The notes under the pieces were generated by a model. It was not told the DNA's origin, did no database searches, and worked only from the letters and a program-made list of their open reading frames with translations. Shown here one piece after another: positions 7,277-14,846 of a DNA stretch of 26,304 nt (its first letter is position 1; every line of letters starts with the position of its first letter). This stretch comes from JBDTVS01 sp040007095 (lineage in GTDB: Bacteria; Acidobacteriota; Vicinamibacteria; Vicinamibacterales; CAVVIG01): contig JBDTVS010000098.1 in the NCBI GenBank assembly GCA_040007095.1, positions 1 through 26,304 on the forward strand, given 5' to 3'. Both the position numbers and the translations under genes were made by a program.

Positions 7277-8664
7277 GCCGGCACTCCTGCCTCGACCATC
7301 TGACGAACATCGGCCACTTCGCCGGCCACGGCCGCCGCGGCCACCATCGCGGGGCTCATCAGCAGCGTTCGTCCGGAGGGGCTGCCCTGCCGTCCCTTGA
7401 AGTTGCGGTTGGACGAGGAGGCACACACTTGCTGTCCCTCCAGTCTGTCGGTGTTCATGCCGAGGCACATCGAGCAGCCGGCGCCGCGCCACTCGAACCC
7501 GGCCTCCCTGAAGATTTCGTGCAGACCCCGCGCTTCAGCATCGCGGGCCACTTCCTTCGAACCCGGCACGACGAGCGCCTTGACGTGCGGCGCGACGTGA
7601 TGACCGCGGACGATCCGTGCCGCCTCTTCAAGATCCGACAGCCGGCCGTTGGTGCACGAGCCGATGAAGGCCACGTCGATCTTGGTGCCGCGTACCCGGG
7701 TGCCACGGCTGAAGCCCATGAACGCCAGCGCTTCCTCGTCGGCATCGGCGGGGATTGATTCGGTGACGCTGACCGACTGCCCCGGGTTGATGCCCCATGT
7801 CACGGTCGGTTCGATCGACGCCGCATCGTAGACGACGCGATCGTCGTACGCGGCATCCGGGTCGGACGCCAGCCCCTTCCACCACGCCACCGCCCGGTCG
7901 AACGCGTCGCCGGTCGGCGCGAACCGGCGGCCGCGCAGAAAATCGAACGTCGTCTGATCCGGGTTGACGTAGCCGGCGCGCGCCCCCCCTTCAATCGACA
8001 TATTGCAGATGGTCATCCGCTCGTCGATCGACATCCGGTCGAGCGCGGTGCCGCCGTATTCGTAGGCGAAGCCGTTCCCGCCTTGTACGCCGAGCCGACG
8101 GATGATCGTCAGGATCACATCTTTGGCGTACACCCCCGATGCGAGCCGGCCGTTCACGTCGATGCGCCGCACTTTCAACGGTTCGAGCGCGAGGCACTGC
8201 GAGGCGAGGACGTCGCGCACTTGTGAGGTGCCGATCCCGAACGCAATGGCGCCGACCGCGCCGTGGGTCGACGTGTGGCTGTCGCCGCACGCGATGGTCA
8301 TCCCCGGTTGCGTCAGCCCGAGCTGCGGCCCAATCACGTGCACGATGCCCTGGTCGGGACTGTCGGACGACCACAGGTTGATGCCGAACTCGCGACAATT
8401 ACGCTCGAGCGCGGTGGTCATCTCCTCCGCCATCAGATCGAGAAACGGCCGTCGCTTGGAGTCGGTGGGGACGATGTGGTCGACGGTCGCGAACGTCCGC
8501 TCGGGGAAGGCGACCCGCCAGCCGTGCTGGCGAAGCATATCGAACGCCTGCGGGCTCGTGACCTCGTGCACCAGATGAAGACCGACGAACAGCTGGGTCT
8601 GGCCGCTCGGCAGCGTGCGCACGGTGTGCGCGTTCCAGACCTTGTGAAACAGTGTCTCAGGCAT
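7273..8664 (-). CDS. leuC: 3-isopropylmalate dehydratase, large subunit
   Basis: LeuC carries the 4Fe-4S cluster of isopropylmalate isomerase. The 463 residues equal the E. coli-type length (466). Cluster ligands are visible as C337 (FIGSCTNGR), C397 and C400 (GCSMCLGMN). Other family motifs are HLVHEVTSPQAFDML, ACGDSHTSTHGAVGAIAFGIG and SSNRNFKGRQG. The start MPETLFHKVWNAH aligns with the usual N-terminus. A perfect 12-bp palindrome abuts the ATG, and the only Shine-Dalgarno-like AAGG falls at its loop. The gene is divergent from the subtilase with 36 nt between starts. Confidence 0.97.
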   Translation of the reverse strand: MPETLFHKVWNAHTVRTLPSGQTQLFVGLHLVHEVTSPQAFDMLRQHGWRVAFPERTFATVDHIVPTDSKRRPFLDLMAEEMTTALERNCREFGINLWSSDSPDQGIVHVIGPQLGLTQPGMTIACGDSHTSTHGAVGAIAFGIGTSQVRDVLASQCLALEPLKVRRIDVNGRLASGVYAKDVILTIIRRLGVQGGNGFAYEYGGTALDRMSIDERMTICNMSIEGGARAGYVNPDQTTFDFLRGRRFAPTGDAFDRAVAWWKGLASDPDAAYDDRVVYDAASIEPTVTWGINPGQSVSVTESIPADADEEALAFMGFSRGTRVRGTKIDVAFIGSCTNGRLSDLEEAARIVRGHHVAPHVKALVVPGSKEVARDAEARGLHEIFREAGFEWRGAGCSMCLGMNTDRLEGQQVCASSSNRNFKGRQGSPSGRTLLMSPAMVAAAAVAGEVADVRQMVEAGVPA

Positions 8665-8690
8665 AGTTTGAAAGCCTTGCTTTCAAACTA
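8664..8690. promoter_or_regulatory. Perfect 12-bp palindrome in the leuC/subtilase divergent gap
   Basis: TAGTTTGAAAGC (8664-8675) and GCTTTCAAACTA (8679-8690) are exact complements around a 3-nt spacer. On the leuC side the stem ends on the first base of the ATG and the AAGG ribosome-binding candidate lies at the loop. On the plus strand a possible -10 (TAGAAT) overlaps its right edge, 6 nt before the subtilase ATG, and a -35-like TTTGAA lies in its left arm. It could be an operator acting on both genes or an mRNA hairpin masking leuC translation. Confidence 0.55.
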
Positions 8691-8700
8691 GAATACCTGA

Positions 8701-10296
8701 ATGCGCGGCCTTCGTCCCGCTCTCTTTGTGGTTGCGCTGCCAATCGCCGCGTTTCTGACTGTGGCGCTACGCGTTCGCGGACACGCCCAAACTGTTGCGC
8801 CGTTCGACATCGTCATGGGCGTGGGCCTGCCCGGCATCGACCGTGGACAGGTCGTCGACGACACGCGTGTCCCGGGCAGCCCCGACGCGGCGCGGCGCCA
8901 CGGCATCCAGTCGGGCGCCGAGGTGCGCGAGCGCGTCGGCGCCGGGGGCGCGCGCGTGGTCACCGACAGGTTGATCGTCAGGTTCCGCGACGGCCTGTCC
9001 GCGGCCGAGCGTCAGGCGGCCCTCGCCCTTGCATCCCCCGGCGCGGTGTCTGAACGCCCGTCGGATGCGGACTTCGACGTCGTGCGTCTCGATGCCCGCG
9101 ACGATTCGGAGATCGCGGCGCTGCGGCTGTCTCAGCGTGCCGACGTGGAGTACGCGCAGCCGGTCCATCGCCTCCGCACTCAGTTCGTCCCGAACGATCC
9201 GCTCTACAAGAGCAATCAGTGGAACCTGCCCCTCATCGACCTCGAGCGGGCCTGGGATATTCAGCCACAGGCGGGCTCCGCCATTGTCGTCGCGGTGATC
9301 GATACGGGCGTGGCGTACACGAATGCGACCCTGACCGTCGATCTCAGGAGCTTCAGCTCGGGCGGAGTCCGTTATCCGGCCCTCGGCCGGGCGACCATCC
9401 CGTATGCCGCCGCTCCGCAGCTCGGTCCCGCATCGAGATTCGTCGCACCGCGCGACTTCGTGTGCGGCAGCACCGCGCCGCTCGACTTCGATGGCCATGG
9501 CACGCACGTCACGGGCACCATCGGGCAGAGCACGAACGACGGTGTGGGCACGGCGGGGGTCGCCTTCAACGTCAAGATCATGCCGGTGAAGGTGCTCGCC
9601 AGCACGTGGGACGTGGCCTTCGGCTGCGCGGACAGCGAAGGCGGCTTCGACGACGATGTGGCGCGGGGCATCCGCTATGCGGTGGACAACGGCGCCAGAA
9701 TTCTGAATCTCAGTCTTGGCGCGGACGGGCCGGCGGGTTCGGCACCGGTCGTCGAGGCGGCTATCAAGTACGCGGTCGGCAAAGGGGCCTTCGTGGCGCT
9801 TGCCGCCGGCAACAGCTTCGAAGACGGCAACCCGATGCAGGTCCTCGCCGAAATCGCGTCGCGCGTGGACGGCGCGGTGTCTGTCGCGGCCGTCGACCCC
9901 CAGAAAAGTCACGCGTTCTACTCGAGCAGCGGAGCGTTTGTCGAACTCGCCGCGCCCGGCGGATCGGCCAGGGGTTTCGGAGCAAGTGGCGCCATCTGGC
10001 AGCAGACATTCGATCCCAATTTCTCGGACACGTTTCTGCTGCCACTGGCGCGTTTCGGCGCCCCGCGCTTCGACGTGTTCGCCTACGTGCCGTATCAGGG
10101 GACTTCGCAGGCCACACCGCATGTGTCCGGCGTGGCGGCGCTGCTGATGCAGCAGGGTATCGTCGATCCGGTGGCGATTGAAAAGGCGCTCGAGACGACC
10201 GCGACCGACCTGGGCGATCCCGGCCGCGATCCACTCTTTGGGTTCGGGCTGATCGAAGCGCGTCGAGCGCTGCGGGGACTGGGAATCGTCAAGTAG
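8701..10296 (+). CDS. Secreted subtilisin-like serine protease (S8)
   Basis: This is a 531-residue exported endopeptidase. A signal peptide (about 1-30, ending near GHAQ) precedes an inhibitor-like propeptide (about 88-160; RLIVRFRDGLSAAERQAAL). The catalytic triad is complete: D201 in VIDTGV, H266 in GHGTHVTG and S469 in GTSQATPHVSG (Gln where Met is usual). The oxyanion Asn lies in AAGNSFEDG. An insertion with a cysteine (DFVCGST) lies between D201 and H266, and a second Cys (FGCADSEG) could pair with it. No sorting tail follows the catalytic domain. No Shine-Dalgarno precedes the ATG, and a -10-like TAGAAT sits 6 nt upstream, so the mRNA may be leaderless. Substrate unknown. Confidence 0.95.
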   Translation: MRGLRPALFVVALPIAAFLTVALRVRGHAQTVAPFDIVMGVGLPGIDRGQVVDDTRVPGSPDAARRHGIQSGAEVRERVGAGGARVVTDRLIVRFRDGLSAAERQAALALASPGAVSERPSDADFDVVRLDARDDSEIAALRLSQRADVEYAQPVHRLRTQFVPNDPLYKSNQWNLPLIDLERAWDIQPQAGSAIVVAVIDTGVAYTNATLTVDLRSFSSGGVRYPALGRATIPYAAAPQLGPASRFVAPRDFVCGSTAPLDFDGHGTHVTGTIGQSTNDGVGTAGVAFNVKIMPVKVLASTWDVAFGCADSEGGFDDDVARGIRYAVDNGARILNLSLGADGPAGSAPVVEAAIKYAVGKGAFVALAAGNSFEDGNPMQVLAEIASRVDGAVSVAAVDPQKSHAFYSSSGAFVELAAPGGSARGFGASGAIWQQTFDPNFSDTFLLPLARFGAPRFDVFAYVPYQGTSQATPHVSGVAALLMQQGIVDPVAIEKALETTATDLGDPGRDPLFGFGLIEARRALRGLGIVK

Positions 10297-10308
10297 CCGA
10301 TGCAGCTA

Positions 10309-10467
10309 GTGTCCTGTCTCAGAAGTGCGTTGTCATTTTCAGGGCGGGGCATCCCGCCTCGCGGCGTTGCTCGTCGCTTACATGTTCCCGATATGCGCGC
10401 TCCTCGCGCCTTGCGATCCGGGCGCCGCGCCCGCAAAATTTGCCAACGAACTTCTGAGACAGGACAC
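10309..10467. mobile_element. MITE-like element with 18-bp perfect terminal inverted repeats
   Basis: GTGTCCTGTCTCAGAAGT (10309-10326) is exactly inverted at 10450-10467. Similarity continues imperfectly inward (GCGTTG against TTCGTTG), giving a 159-bp unit with no coding capacity. It starts 12 nt after the subtilase stop and ends 14 nt before the next start. No target-site duplication is evident. It is most likely a non-autonomous mobile element or a dispersed repeat. Confidence 0.6.
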
Positions 10468-10481
10468 GAGACCATCGATCC

Positions 10482-11165
10482 ATGGCGGACATAAGTTCGG
10501 CGCTTCAACGCATGCGCTTCGCGGTCTCGCTGTTGTTCTTGCTGGCCTTCGCGGCGACGCTCCAGGCGCAGACACGCTCAGCCACGGCGGGCGCCGCGGA
10601 ACCGGCCGTTGTCTGGCGTCCATTCTTTCTGGCCTCGGGCGAACGGTTCGCCGCTCGGAAGACATTCGATGCGGTATTGGGCGCGCAGGCGCTGCGGCCG
10701 TTCTGGGGTGGCGGCGTGCAGATCGGGCTACGGCGGGGACTGTTTGTCGAGATTGCCGTGTCGCGTTTCAGCGCCACCGGACAGCGCGCCTTCGCCGCCA
10801 ACGGTCAGGCGTTTCCGCTCGGGATCCCGCTGACGGCGACCATCACGCCGATCGAGGTGATGGGCGGCTATCGTTACAGATTGTCCAAGACCATCGTGCC
10901 GTACGCCGCGGTTGGGGTCGGACGCTACGCATACTCGGAAACCTCCACCGGCAACGACCCAGGCGAGGATGTCGCCGAGAGTCGCGCGGGACTGGTGGTC
11001 CTGGGCGGTGCGGAATTTCGCGTGCACCGATGGGTCGGCGTCGGCGTCGAGGTTCAGTACACCCGTGTCACAGGGGTGCTGGGCAAGGCGGGCATCTCTC
11101 AGACCTTCGGCGAGGACGACCTGGGAGGCACGGCCGCACGTGTGAAGATCCTGGTCGGGCGATGA
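10482..11165 (+). CDS. Outer-membrane beta-barrel protein, unknown function
   Basis: The protein has 227 residues from ATG 10482, or 217 from ATG 10512. The latter starts directly with a signal peptide (MRFAVSLLFLLAFAATLQAQ). The mature part alternates polar and apolar residues with aromatic girdle positions (VEIAVSRFSATGQ, IEVMGGYRYRLSKTIVPYAA, VGVGVEVQYTRVTG), as in small OmpA/OmpW-like eight-strand barrels; it ends in VKILVGR, not in Phe. Neither start has a good ribosome-binding site. The stop overlaps the ATG of the next gene (ATGA), tying it to the Cys-Cys protein. Exact family not recognised. Confidence 0.7.
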   Translation: MADISSALQRMRFAVSLLFLLAFAATLQAQTRSATAGAAEPAVVWRPFFLASGERFAARKTFDAVLGAQALRPFWGGGVQIGLRRGLFVEIAVSRFSATGQRAFAANGQAFPLGIPLTATITPIEVMGGYRYRLSKTIVPYAAVGVGRYAYSETSTGNDPGEDVAESRAGLVVLGGAEFRVHRWVGVGVEVQYTRVTGVLGKAGISQTFGEDDLGGTAARVKILVGR

Positions 11166-11425
11166 CGCTCTCGCTAATCCGCGCACATCTGGCGGACATC
11201 CTGCGTGGAGCAACGCGCGGCCGCTACGAACGGGAGATTCGACAACAGACCGCGGAGCTCAACGATCTGTTCCTCCTCCTGTGCTTCATGGAAGCCGCAG
11301 GCATGCCAAATCCGGCGACTCTGTACCTTCTCGAGGTCTATCCGTACCTGCTCGAACAGTTCCATCAATGGCATCAGCGGATGGGAATCGTGCGGTCGCC
11401 GCTCGACAGCCTCCCGTGCTGCTGA
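11162..11425 (+). CDS. 87-residue protein ending in Cys-Cys (cory-CC-star-like)
   Basis: The start is fixed by an ATGA overlap with the upstream barrel gene. The protein is mostly helical: a basic first helix (LIRAHLADILRGATRGRYER), an acidic/hydrophobic middle (AELNDLFLLLCFMEAAGMPN) and an aromatic helix (LYLLEVYPYLLEQFHQWHQR). It finishes SPLDSLPCC and stops. There is no signal peptide. From memory, unverified here, small proteins invariably ending in Cys-Cys form a named but functionally uncharacterised family (cory-CC-star) often found near ArsA-type ATPases. An ArsA-family gene is indeed the next gene here, 332 nt downstream. The paired terminal cysteines could bind metal or a metalloid, form a disulfide or be modified; which is unknown. 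Confidence 0.75.
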   Translation: MTLSLIRAHLADILRGATRGRYEREIRQQTAELNDLFLLLCFMEAAGMPNPATLYLLEVYPYLLEQFHQWHQRMGIVRSPLDSLPCC

Positions 11426-11757
11426 TCCCGGTCGGCCTATAGACATCTTCTCAAGCCAGAGTCTCGCAAAATGAAGCAAGTTTTGCCCGGTTCGGCTTTG
11501 GAAGCTGTCTCAGTCGGTTTGAGGCGAAGCTTCACTGACAGCCGGTGGTGGAAGTCTGGCGTCGCACCGAGATGGGCGAGGATGCCTCGCCCGTCGAATG
11601 CAGCCAGACTTTCACCACTGGCTACTGACGTCGTCGCGACGGCCCGATTTGACCGGGCTGTCTCCGGCCGATCGGTTCGTATGTTCCCGTACGCGGCGCG
11701 GATAATGGCATGTGCGAGGGAGACCGGGCATCACCTCGCCTGTCAGCTCGACTGCCA
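11426..11757. other. 332-nt spacer between the Cys-Cys gene and arsA
   Basis: It contains repeat copy 1 (11540-11623). An open frame at 11471-11761 runs straight through that repeat and looks non-coding. A -10-like GATAAT (11701-11706) lies about 50 nt before the arsA start with no good -35, a tentative arsA promoter. Confidence 0.4.
11540..11623 (+). repeat. Inverted-repeat element, copy 1 (upstream of arsA)
   Basis: The arms 11540-11560 and 11603-11623 are complementary at 19 of 21 positions, starting AGCCGGTGGTG. Inside the left half, GTCTGGCGTCGCACCGAGA followed by GGCGAGG also occurs in copy 2 on the opposite strand, so these are two members of one repeat family. Confidence 0.65.
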
Positions 11758-12696
11758 ATGAACTCGCTGCTCGACCGCGACGTCGTGTTTTTCGGCGGCA
11801 AGGGGGGCGTCGGCAAGACGACCTGCTCATCGGCGTTCGCGTTGGCGGCGAGCCGCCGCGGCCGGCGGGTGTTGTTGGTGTCGACAGATCCCGCGCATTC
11901 GACGTCGGACATCTTCGAGCGTCGCATCGGCCCCGAGGAGCGTCAGATCGAGGGCGGTCTCTCCGCCCTCGAAATCGACGCCGATCGCGAAGCCTCGCGA
12001 TACGTCGCCGACGTCAAGCGGGACATCGAGCGGATGTTCGCGCCGGCTGTCGTCCGCCAGGCCCATCGGCAAATCGACCTGGCGGCGGCATCGCCCGGTC
12101 TCGCGGAGGTGGCGCTGCTCGATCGGATGATCGACGTGATCGTCTCTCGAGAATCCTCAAACGACCTGATTGTGTTCGATACGGCGCCGACCGGCCACAC
12201 CCTGCAGTTGCTTCGCATGCCGGAAGCGATGGATGCCTGGATCCAGGCCCTGATGAAGCATCGCCGTGCGGTGCTCGAGATCGATCTCGGGCACGAGGAG
12301 GAGGACGAGCCTGCCCTGCCGTCCGCCGATCCGGTGTTGACCGCGCTCGAGCGGCGCCACGAGCGAATCACCTTGCTCCGCCGTACCGTCCTCGATCGCG
12401 AACGCACGTCATTTGTGCTGGTGACGATACCTGAGCGTCTGGCGATCGAGGAGACCGCCCGTGCCAAGGAAATGCTCGGGGCGACGGGCATCGACGTCGC
12501 TGCGCTGATCGTCAATCGCGTCCTGCCCGACGAAGTGGAAGGGGAGTTCTTTCGCTCGCGCAAGGCCCAGGAAGCCCAGTATCTTCAGGAAATCACCCAA
12601 CGGTTTGCGCGCACGCCCCGGGTGAACGTGCGCCAACTTCCGCGCGATGTCTATGGCCTGGCGGCGCTCGAAGCCATCAGCGATCAACTGCTGTGA
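11758..12696 (+). CDS. ArsA/Get3-family ATPase
   Basis: This is a single-domain, 312-residue member of the deviant Walker A family that includes arsenite-pump ATPases and the tail-anchored-protein chaperone Get3. GGKGGVGKTT is residues 13-22, with signature Lys15 and P-loop Lys20. STDPAHSTSDIF follows, then the switch II signature FDTAPTGHTLQLLRMPE (about 141-157) and an A-loop-like VIVNRV equivalent (ALIVNRVLPDE). No ArsA metal-site cysteines and no Get3 CXXC zinc motif are visible. The ATG at 11758 starts the family-like N-terminus; an in-frame ATG at 11710 has less support. No ArsB pump or ArsR regulator is nearby, so arsenite transport is unlikely. The Cys-Cys gene upstream is the more telling partner. 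Confidence 0.9.
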   Translation: MNSLLDRDVVFFGGKGGVGKTTCSSAFALAASRRGRRVLLVSTDPAHSTSDIFERRIGPEERQIEGGLSALEIDADREASRYVADVKRDIERMFAPAVVRQAHRQIDLAAASPGLAEVALLDRMIDVIVSRESSNDLIVFDTAPTGHTLQLLRMPEAMDAWIQALMKHRRAVLEIDLGHEEEDEPALPSADPVLTALERRHERITLLRRTVLDRERTSFVLVTIPERLAIEETARAKEMLGATGIDVAALIVNRVLPDEVEGEFFRSRKAQEAQYLQEITQRFARTPRVNVRQLPRDVYGLAALEAISDQLL

Positions 12697-12810
12697 CAGC
12701 CCGTGGTGAAGTCTGCCAACTGGGAAACGCGCGTCGGGGGTCTCGGGGTCGCGCCTTGTCCGCGGGCGCCTCGCCGTCTCGGTGCGACGCCAGACGTTCA
12801 CCACGGGCTG
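12697..12810 (-). repeat. Inverted-repeat element, copy 2 (downstream of arsA)
   Basis: It begins at the base after the arsA stop. The arms start CAGCCCGTGGTGAA at 12697 and end with the complement at 12810. Read on the minus strand it contains GTCTGGCGTCGCACCGAGA and then GGCGAGG, the same core as copy 1, so the two copies face each other across arsA. The remaining 12811-12922 shows no gene. Confidence 0.65.
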
Positions 12811-12922
12811 ATAAGAAGTCGTAAGGGCTGGACGCTGCCGCGAGACGCCTGATCGTGAGGGTCGGCCAGGGGAGCACGGACAGTTGTATACGTGGGGTAC
12901 GGAGCGTATCATCGAAGGAAGA

Positions 12923-13222
12923 ATGTGGCTCTTTCGCACGGGTGGTCGTTGGCGGCGTTCGATCGCCCTGGCTTCCGCGATGTACGTGCTCGTGCTGGTC
13001 GCCTCCGCATTCGAACATCACGATCTGCTCTGCCACCTCAGAAATCCCCAACACTGCACCGCCTGCACTGCCACCCAGCTTGGTTCCGATCCCCAGACGC
13101 TGACCGCGCCGCGCGCCGCTGAGCTTGCGGACGCCGGCTACGCGACCGCGCTACATGTAATTCCCGACAGCACGCTGCTCGTCGTCCGGTCGACCGGACG
13201 CTCGCCTCCATTCCTCGCCTGA
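12923..13222 (+). CDS. Small membrane protein with His/Cys metal-binding motif
   Basis: The protein has 99 residues from an ATG preceded by AAGGAAG. One hydrophobic segment (about 14-28, SIALASAMYVLVLVASA) is a signal or anchor. Right after it comes a dense ligand cluster, FEHHDLLCHLRNPQHCTAC, with four His and three Cys in nineteen residues and facing the periplasm if the topology is as expected. The tail is unremarkable and ends near GRSPP. It resembles, in layout only, small membrane proteins such as DUF2946 that accompany metal-uptake receptors. As the first gene of the metal cluster it may sense, buffer or hand over Zn or another metal. Function unproven; the reading frame is well supported by motif and ribosome-binding site. 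Confidence 0.7.
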   Translation: MWLFRTGGRWRRSIALASAMYVLVLVASAFEHHDLLCHLRNPQHCTACTATQLGSDPQTLTAPRAAELADAGYATALHVIPDSTLLVVRSTGRSPPFLA

Positions 13223-13363
13223 TCGTCGCGGACCGAGCACTCCGGCCGGGCAGGTGGTCGTTCGAGCCTTCCACTCTATCCGGGCGGGCGCATCGATCCG
13301 TCATCGTCAGTTTTTGATGAGTGATCGTCTGTGCGCGCGCGGACGCGCACCGGGGAGGGGAAG

Positions 13364-14692
13364 ATGCGAGCGGTCCCGATCGCGAGGGCAGTTGTCGTCG
13401 CGGCAGTCTTGTCTACATGGTCTCGCGTCGCGTGGGCGCAGGCGCCCGAGACGCCGCAAGCGAGTGAAGCCCAGTTGCTGCGTCAGCAGATCGATCAGCT
13501 GCGTCGAGATTTCGAGGCGCGGCTGGCGATGCTCGAGGCCAGGCTTTCGACGATTGCGGGAGCACAGCTTCCGCCTGCTGGTGCTCAGGCCGGCGCGGCT
13601 CCGTCGGCGCCGGCTGCTGCGTCGGCTCCGGTCCCGCCCGGCGCGGAGGGCGCCGGCGGGCCCAGTGGCGCGCTGCCCGTGTACGGATCCGCGGTGGGCG
13701 GCTCGAAGGTCTTCAACCCCGACATGGCGGTCATCGGCGATTTCCTCGGCGCCGCGGGGCGGAATCGAGTGGCGCCCGATCCGGCGTTTGCGCTCCACGA
13801 GTCGGAGGCATCCTTTCAAGCGGTCGTCGATCCGTACGCGCGTGCCGACTTCTTCATCTCCTTCGGCGAGGAGGGCGTCAACGTCGAAGAAGGATTCCTG
13901 ACCTTCACGTCCCTTCCGGGCGGGCTGCTCACGAAAGTCGGCAAGATGCGCGCGGCGTTCGGCAAGGTGAACACGCTCCACAACCACGTGCTGCCCTGGG
14001 CGGACCGCCCGCTGGTGATCAAGAACCTGGTCGGCGGGGAGGACGGCATCAACGACGCCGGGATCTCGGTGGCGCGGCTGATCCCCAATCGATGGATGTT
14101 TCTCGAAGCCACCGGCCAGGTGTCTCGCGGCGACTCCGGCGACAACTTCCTCAAGTCGAGCGAGCGTGGCGACCTGAGCTACGTCGGACATCTGCGCGGC
14201 TACCAGGACTTGTCCGAATCGACCAACGTGGATCTCGGCGTCTCGTTCTCCAGCGGGCACAATCCATCAGGCATCGTCGGGAACGTGGATCTCGGGCGGT
14301 TCACGACCGAACTGTGGGGCATCGATGCCACGCTGCGCTGGAAGCCGCTGCAACGGTCGATCTATCACTCGTTCATCGCCCGCAGCGAAGTGATCTGGAG
14401 CCGGCGCGATCAGCCCGGCGGTCTGCAGTCTGCCAACGGCTACTACCTCTCTGGCGACTACCAGTTGGGGCGCCGCTGGTTTGCCGGCATTCGCTTCGAC
14501 CGTTCGGACCGGGCCGACGCCGCGGCGATCACCGATACGGGACAGTCGCTCGTGTTGACGTACTGGCCGAGCGAGTTCAGCCAGGTCAGAGGGCAGTATC
14601 GGCGCACGGCGTACGGCGATGGGCCTACCGCGAACGAACTGCTGTTCCAATTTCAGTTCTCGATCGGCGCGCACGGCGCGCACCCGTTCTAG
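13364..14692 (+). CDS. Outer-membrane porin-like protein of the metal cluster
   Basis: The protein has 442 residues. A strong GGGGAGGGG lies just before the ATG, itself preceded by a 7-bp hairpin (13331-13350, GTGCGCG/CGCGCAC). A signal peptide ends near AWAQ, followed by a coiled coil (about 33-62; EAQLLRQQIDQLRRDFEARL) and an Ala/Pro-rich linker (about 65-110). The rest is a beta barrel with many aromatic, alternating strands, finishing in Phe. Coiled coil plus barrel is typical of trimeric porins. Its place directly ahead of a metal-binding protein and a permease suggests it admits the metal ion or a chelate through the outer membrane. Substrate inferred only from context. Confidence 0.75.
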   Translation: MRAVPIARAVVVAAVLSTWSRVAWAQAPETPQASEAQLLRQQIDQLRRDFEARLAMLEARLSTIAGAQLPPAGAQAGAAPSAPAAASAPVPPGAEGAGGPSGALPVYGSAVGGSKVFNPDMAVIGDFLGAAGRNRVAPDPAFALHESEASFQAVVDPYARADFFISFGEEGVNVEEGFLTFTSLPGGLLTKVGKMRAAFGKVNTLHNHVLPWADRPLVIKNLVGGEDGINDAGISVARLIPNRWMFLEATGQVSRGDSGDNFLKSSERGDLSYVGHLRGYQDLSESTNVDLGVSFSSGHNPSGIVGNVDLGRFTTELWGIDATLRWKPLQRSIYHSFIARSEVIWSRRDQPGGLQSANGYYLSGDYQLGRRWFAGIRFDRSDRADAAAITDTGQSLVLTYWPSEFSQVRGQYRRTAYGDGPTANELLFQFQFSIGAHGAHPF

Positions 14693-14732
14693 CCGCGATG
14701 TCTGAACTGCGAGACCTGGGACCACAGCATTG

Positions 14733-14832
14733 GCAGGAATCTATGAACCACAAAGATCACAAAGCCCACGAAGCCTTCAATCGCAGGAATGCATGAACGA
14801 CAAAGACGACAAGGGCCACAGGAATTTGGCCG
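14733..14832 (+). repeat. Two imperfect 50-bp tandem units ahead of the metal-binding protein gene
   Basis: Units 14733-14782 and 14783-14832 both start GCAGGAAT and share ATGAAC-ACAAAGA-ACAA-CCAC at matching positions, about three-quarters identical over the first 40 bases. Each holds an ATG. The Lys/Asp/His-coding sequence resembles a degenerate CACAAAGA-type repeat. Confidence 0.5.
14743..14796 (+). CDS. Possible 17-residue His-rich leader ORF
   Basis: ATG 14743 opens MNHKDHKAHEAFNRRNA, with three His and one Asp in the first nine residues. Its TGA overlaps an ATG at 14793 in an ATGA; that ATG is in frame with the downstream substrate-binding protein gene. A metal-responsive leader peptide is conceivable, but the frame lies in a degenerate repeat and may not be translated. 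Confidence 0.25.
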   Translation: MNHKDHKAHEAFNRRNA

Positions 14833-14846
14833 GGCGGAGAAACAAC

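Noticed and set aside
8767..10122. 451-codon frame opposite the subtilase
   Set aside because: Antisense shadow; the plus strand has the full catalytic triad and a signal peptide.
10325..11425. Long plus-strand open frame covering the barrel gene and the Cys-Cys gene
   Set aside because: It starts inside the MITE-like repeat and runs out of frame through the barrel gene. Only its last 87 codons are a credible protein, which has its own ATG in an ATGA overlap.
11471..11761. 96-codon frame between the Cys-Cys gene and arsA
   Set aside because: It passes straight through inverted-repeat copy 1 and has no ribosome-binding site or recognisable motif.
11758..12696. Arsenite resistance operon
   Set aside because: No arsB, arsR, arsC or acr3 gene nearby and no ArsA metal-site cysteines visible; the ATPase fits the wider ArsA/Get3 family only.
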